From DATGCT01 sp964639325 (GTDB lineage Bacteria > Patescibacteriota > Minisyncoccia > UBA6257 > GWB1-50-10), in the NCBI GenBank assembly GCA_964639325.1, contig CAZXDO010000019.1:1-14166 (forward strand): a DNA stretch of 14,166 nt. The letters run 5' to 3'. Below, one piece after another: positions 13,188-14,166 of the stretch. Below the pieces are notes generated by a model. It saw nothing but the letters and a program-made list of their open reading frames with translations. It did not search any database and was not told the DNA's origin. Positions within the stretch are counted from its first letter, which is position 1; every line of letters begins with the position of its first letter. The position numbers and the translations under genes were made by a program.

Positions 13188-13449
13188 CCCACTTGTTTCC
13201 AAATGGCGTGGACTATCTCATCCCCTCCTTTTTTCAAAAAGGGAGGGGTTGGGCGCTAATTGGTGTAATCACCTAGTCTCTGCACCGGCCACGAACCACC
13301 TATGATTCATGGATTGGCTCAGGGTTACCATACGGCTTAATCGCTCTTGCCATTTAGGGTTCCCTGAATTCACCCAATTTTCATCCCGATATTACTACCG
13401 GGCGCTGCCTATTTGACAGGCGGACGCTCTACCATTGAGCTACCGAGGA
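13143..13449 (-). tRNA. tRNA-Asn(GUU), interrupted by a group I intron
   Basis: Exon 1 is 13449-13416 and exon 2 is 13180-13143, joining to 72 nt. The cloverleaf is complete: acceptor TCCTCGG/CCGAGGA with discriminator G, D arm GCTC-AATGGTA-GAGC, anticodon stem TCCGC/GCGGA with loop CTGTTAA, variable GGGTT, T arm CTTGG-TTCAAGT-CCAAG. The spliced anticodon is GUU. TCCTC at the 5' end and discriminator G fit bacterial tRNA-Asn. CCA is not encoded. The break is between U35 and U36, inside the anticodon, so the tRNA cannot work unless spliced. Exon 2 is covered antisense by the end of the serine recombinase gene. Confidence 0.93.
13181..13415 (-). ncRNA. Group I self-splicing intron in tRNA-Asn
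   Basis: The 235-nt intron shows group I hallmarks. P1 pairs exon CUGU plus intron C with GGCAG, putting the required U-G wobble at the 5' splice site. P2 is CCCG/CGGG. P3 is AUUGG/CCAAU. P4 is CAGGG/CCCUG, inside the typical run GAAUUCAGGGAACCCUAA. P7 is GACUA (plus 13278-13274, in GGUGCAGAGACUA) with UAGUC (13215-13211, in GAUAGUCC), forming the guanosine-binding site. P8 is a long hairpin CCCCUCC/GGAGGGG. The last intron base is G. The core resembles bacterial tRNA introns of subgroup IC3. It holds no open reading frame. Confidence 0.92.
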
Positions 13450-13451
13450 AT
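13436..13451 (-). repeat. Direct repeat of the tRNA 5' end, copy 1 (in the gene)
   Basis: The minus sequence ATTCCTCGGTAGCTCA at the start of tRNA-Asn recurs exactly at 13563-13578, 127 bp further along. Both lie upstream or at the beginning of tRNA-like sequence in the same orientation. An inverted repeat GAGGAAT/ATTCCTC also spans the tRNA start, with its upstream arm near 13466-13472. Confidence 0.7.
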
Positions 13452-13510
13452 GACTAAATTTAATAATTCCTCTCGAATTTACTCTTTGGCCTAATTTCAT
13501 TAACTTAACT

Positions 13511-13556
13511 CGCCCGCAACGCCTCAGGCAAAACTAGAGGCTTGTGGTGGCGGGCG
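13511..13556. repeat. GC-rich two-tier palindromic element
   Basis: CGCCCGC (13511-13517) pairs with GCGGGCG (13550-13556), and inside it GCCTC (13521-13525) pairs with GAGGC (13537-13541). It is far richer in GC than the surrounding DNA. It has the look of a dispersed palindromic repeat of the REP sort, inserted between the tRNA fragment and the intact tRNA. Confidence 0.6.
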
Positions 13557-13560
13557 GGCC

Positions 13561-13578
13561 ACTGAGCTACCGAGGAAT
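13561..13578 (-). pseudogene. tRNA 5' fragment, copy 2
   Basis: TCCTCGGTAGCTCAGTGG on the minus strand is the first 18 nt of a tRNA (acceptor strand and start of the D arm). The matching GAGC and the rest are missing: the sequence runs straight into a GC-rich hairpin. It could be a relic of a second tRNA gene, or of an insertion that duplicated the tRNA start. Confidence 0.55.
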
Positions 13579-13611
13579 AATTTTTTAATATCAACGAGCG
13601 CTTAAATTATA

Positions 13612-14166
13612 TCACGTAGATTTTAATATTCCCTTCATCAAGCCCTTTATTTCTCTCTGCGTAGATGAGCTTGATATTCTAATAGAAAAAATTCCATAAG
13701 GATGAATATTTTTTCTTATCTTTTTACTTTTTTTAACATTTTTAGCGATATAACTTTTTCTAAATTGACTCTTAGGAATTCCGGTAACTTTAGACCAAAA
13801 CTTTTTAGCCTTTGATTCATCCAGATTATCATGTATCCAAATTTGACCACGAATTCTAGTCTCTGGAATCTCAAAAAACATTTTTAGCCAAGACATCATA
13901 AAACGAATGATTTCGGGGTTAGCATTAGAAAAACCCACTTCACTATCTCCTTTAGAGCCATCGCCCAAATAAAGAGCAGCGCCGGCAATAAAAAAATCTC
14001 TCTTGCTTAAAAAACCAATCCTCTTCATTCCTTTATTTAATAGTTCTCTCGTATTTTTAATACGAGCCTCCTTTTGTCTATTGGCCCCCAGTAACCTTCC
14101 CCTGTAAGAACCGCAATGTTGTTTCCGTTGAAGATTTTTTATTTGTTTTTTACTAAGCTCAATGTC
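13612..14166 (-). CDS. LAGLIDADG-like protein (5' end beyond window)
   Basis: The frame is open from the right edge to TGA at 13612-13614, giving 184 residues without the N-terminus. An ATG at 14028 is internal: the upstream part (DIELSKKQIKNLQ, YRGRLLGANRQKEAR) reads as continuous protein. FFIAGAALYLGDGSKGD (58-74) resembles the LAGLIDADG helix, with Asp69 in the catalytic position. NANPEIIRFMMSWLKMFF, IRGQIWIHDNLDE and KKFWSKVTGIPKSQFRKSY follow, as in short LAGLIDADG-like proteins common in Patescibacteria, which often begin with a small HTH. Only one motif is present, so any nuclease would work as a dimer. It lies 160 bp from an intron-bearing tRNA but outside the intron. Nuclease activity is unproven. 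Confidence 0.75.
   Translation of the reverse strand, partial: DIELSKKQIKNLQRKQHCGSYRGRLLGANRQKEARIKNTRELLNKGMKRIGFLSKRDFFIAGAALYLGDGSKGDSEVGFSNANPEIIRFMMSWLKMFFEIPETRIRGQIWIHDNLDESKAKKFWSKVTGIPKSQFRKSYIAKNVKKSKKIRKNIHPYGIFSIRISSSSTQREIKGLMKGILKST

Noticed and set aside
13416..13449. tRNA-Asp reading of the 5' half (CTGTCA, anticodon GTC) or tRNA-Thr (TGT) at the other junction
   Set aside because: Only splicing after CTGT leaves a 7-nt loop, a U at the 5' splice site paired with G in P1, a terminal intron G and bases typical of tRNA-Asn. The Thr option also has exon U and intron G but gives U-A, not U-G, in P1.
1..14166. CRISPR array, rRNA genes or insertion-sequence transposase
   Set aside because: No regularly spaced repeats, no rRNA sequence and no DDE or TnpB motif were seen on either strand.

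Overview
The window is AT-rich bacterial DNA using the standard code: all genes end in TAA, TAG or, once, TGA, and no gene has in-frame TGA. Short compact genes, many small unknown membrane proteins, near absence of Shine-Dalgarno sites, an ATP-grasp protein with a SPTPFLKG/YNIVYSYFLE N-terminal region and a LAGLIDADG-like protein of a kind I associate with Candidate Phyla Radiation genomes together suggest a member of Patescibacteria. That assignment is inference; no ribosomal RNA or marker gene is present.

Layout. 1-1083 (minus) is most of a RimK/synapsin-like ATP-grasp enzyme that runs off the left edge. 1165-1656 holds a start-less coding remnant, two hairpins (one a likely terminator) and the first copy of a diverged coding repeat ('repeat A'). 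1672-3310 (minus) is a tight three-gene operon of two unknown proteins and a PIN-domain ribonuclease, probably a toxin-antitoxin-like or defence module. 3355-3564 (minus) is a small XRE-type regulator ('repeat B'). 3614-4810 (plus) is yidD followed by two small membrane proteins, one with a zinc ribbon and a SmpA-like tail. 4874-5374 (minus) is a membrane-anchored cysteine-containing protein. A second repeat A (5493-5642), an unknown Gln/Asn-linker protein (5692-6261) and a second, broken repeat B (6270-6403) follow. The arrangement A - cargo - B therefore occurs twice. 6543-7511 is a membrane-anchored extracytoplasmic protein, and 7537-8670 (minus) is a NagZ-like family 3 glycosidase.

8704-13187 looks like an integrated element: an excisionase/MerR-like DNA-binding protein, a 417-residue protein with a sigma-like C-terminus, a run of small accessory genes (DUF5659-like, SpoVG-like, terminase-small-subunit-like HTH) and a 511-residue large serine recombinase with its own strong promoter and the only clear Shine-Dalgarno site. 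The recombinase frame ends inside, and antisense to, a tRNA gene.

That tRNA (13143-13449, minus) is the strongest finding. It is tRNA-Asn(GUU) split in the anticodon by a 235-nt group I intron with recognisable P1, P3, P4, P7 and P8. Upstream lie a copy of the tRNA's first 18 nt, a GC-rich two-tier hairpin and a LAGLIDADG-like protein that runs off the right edge.
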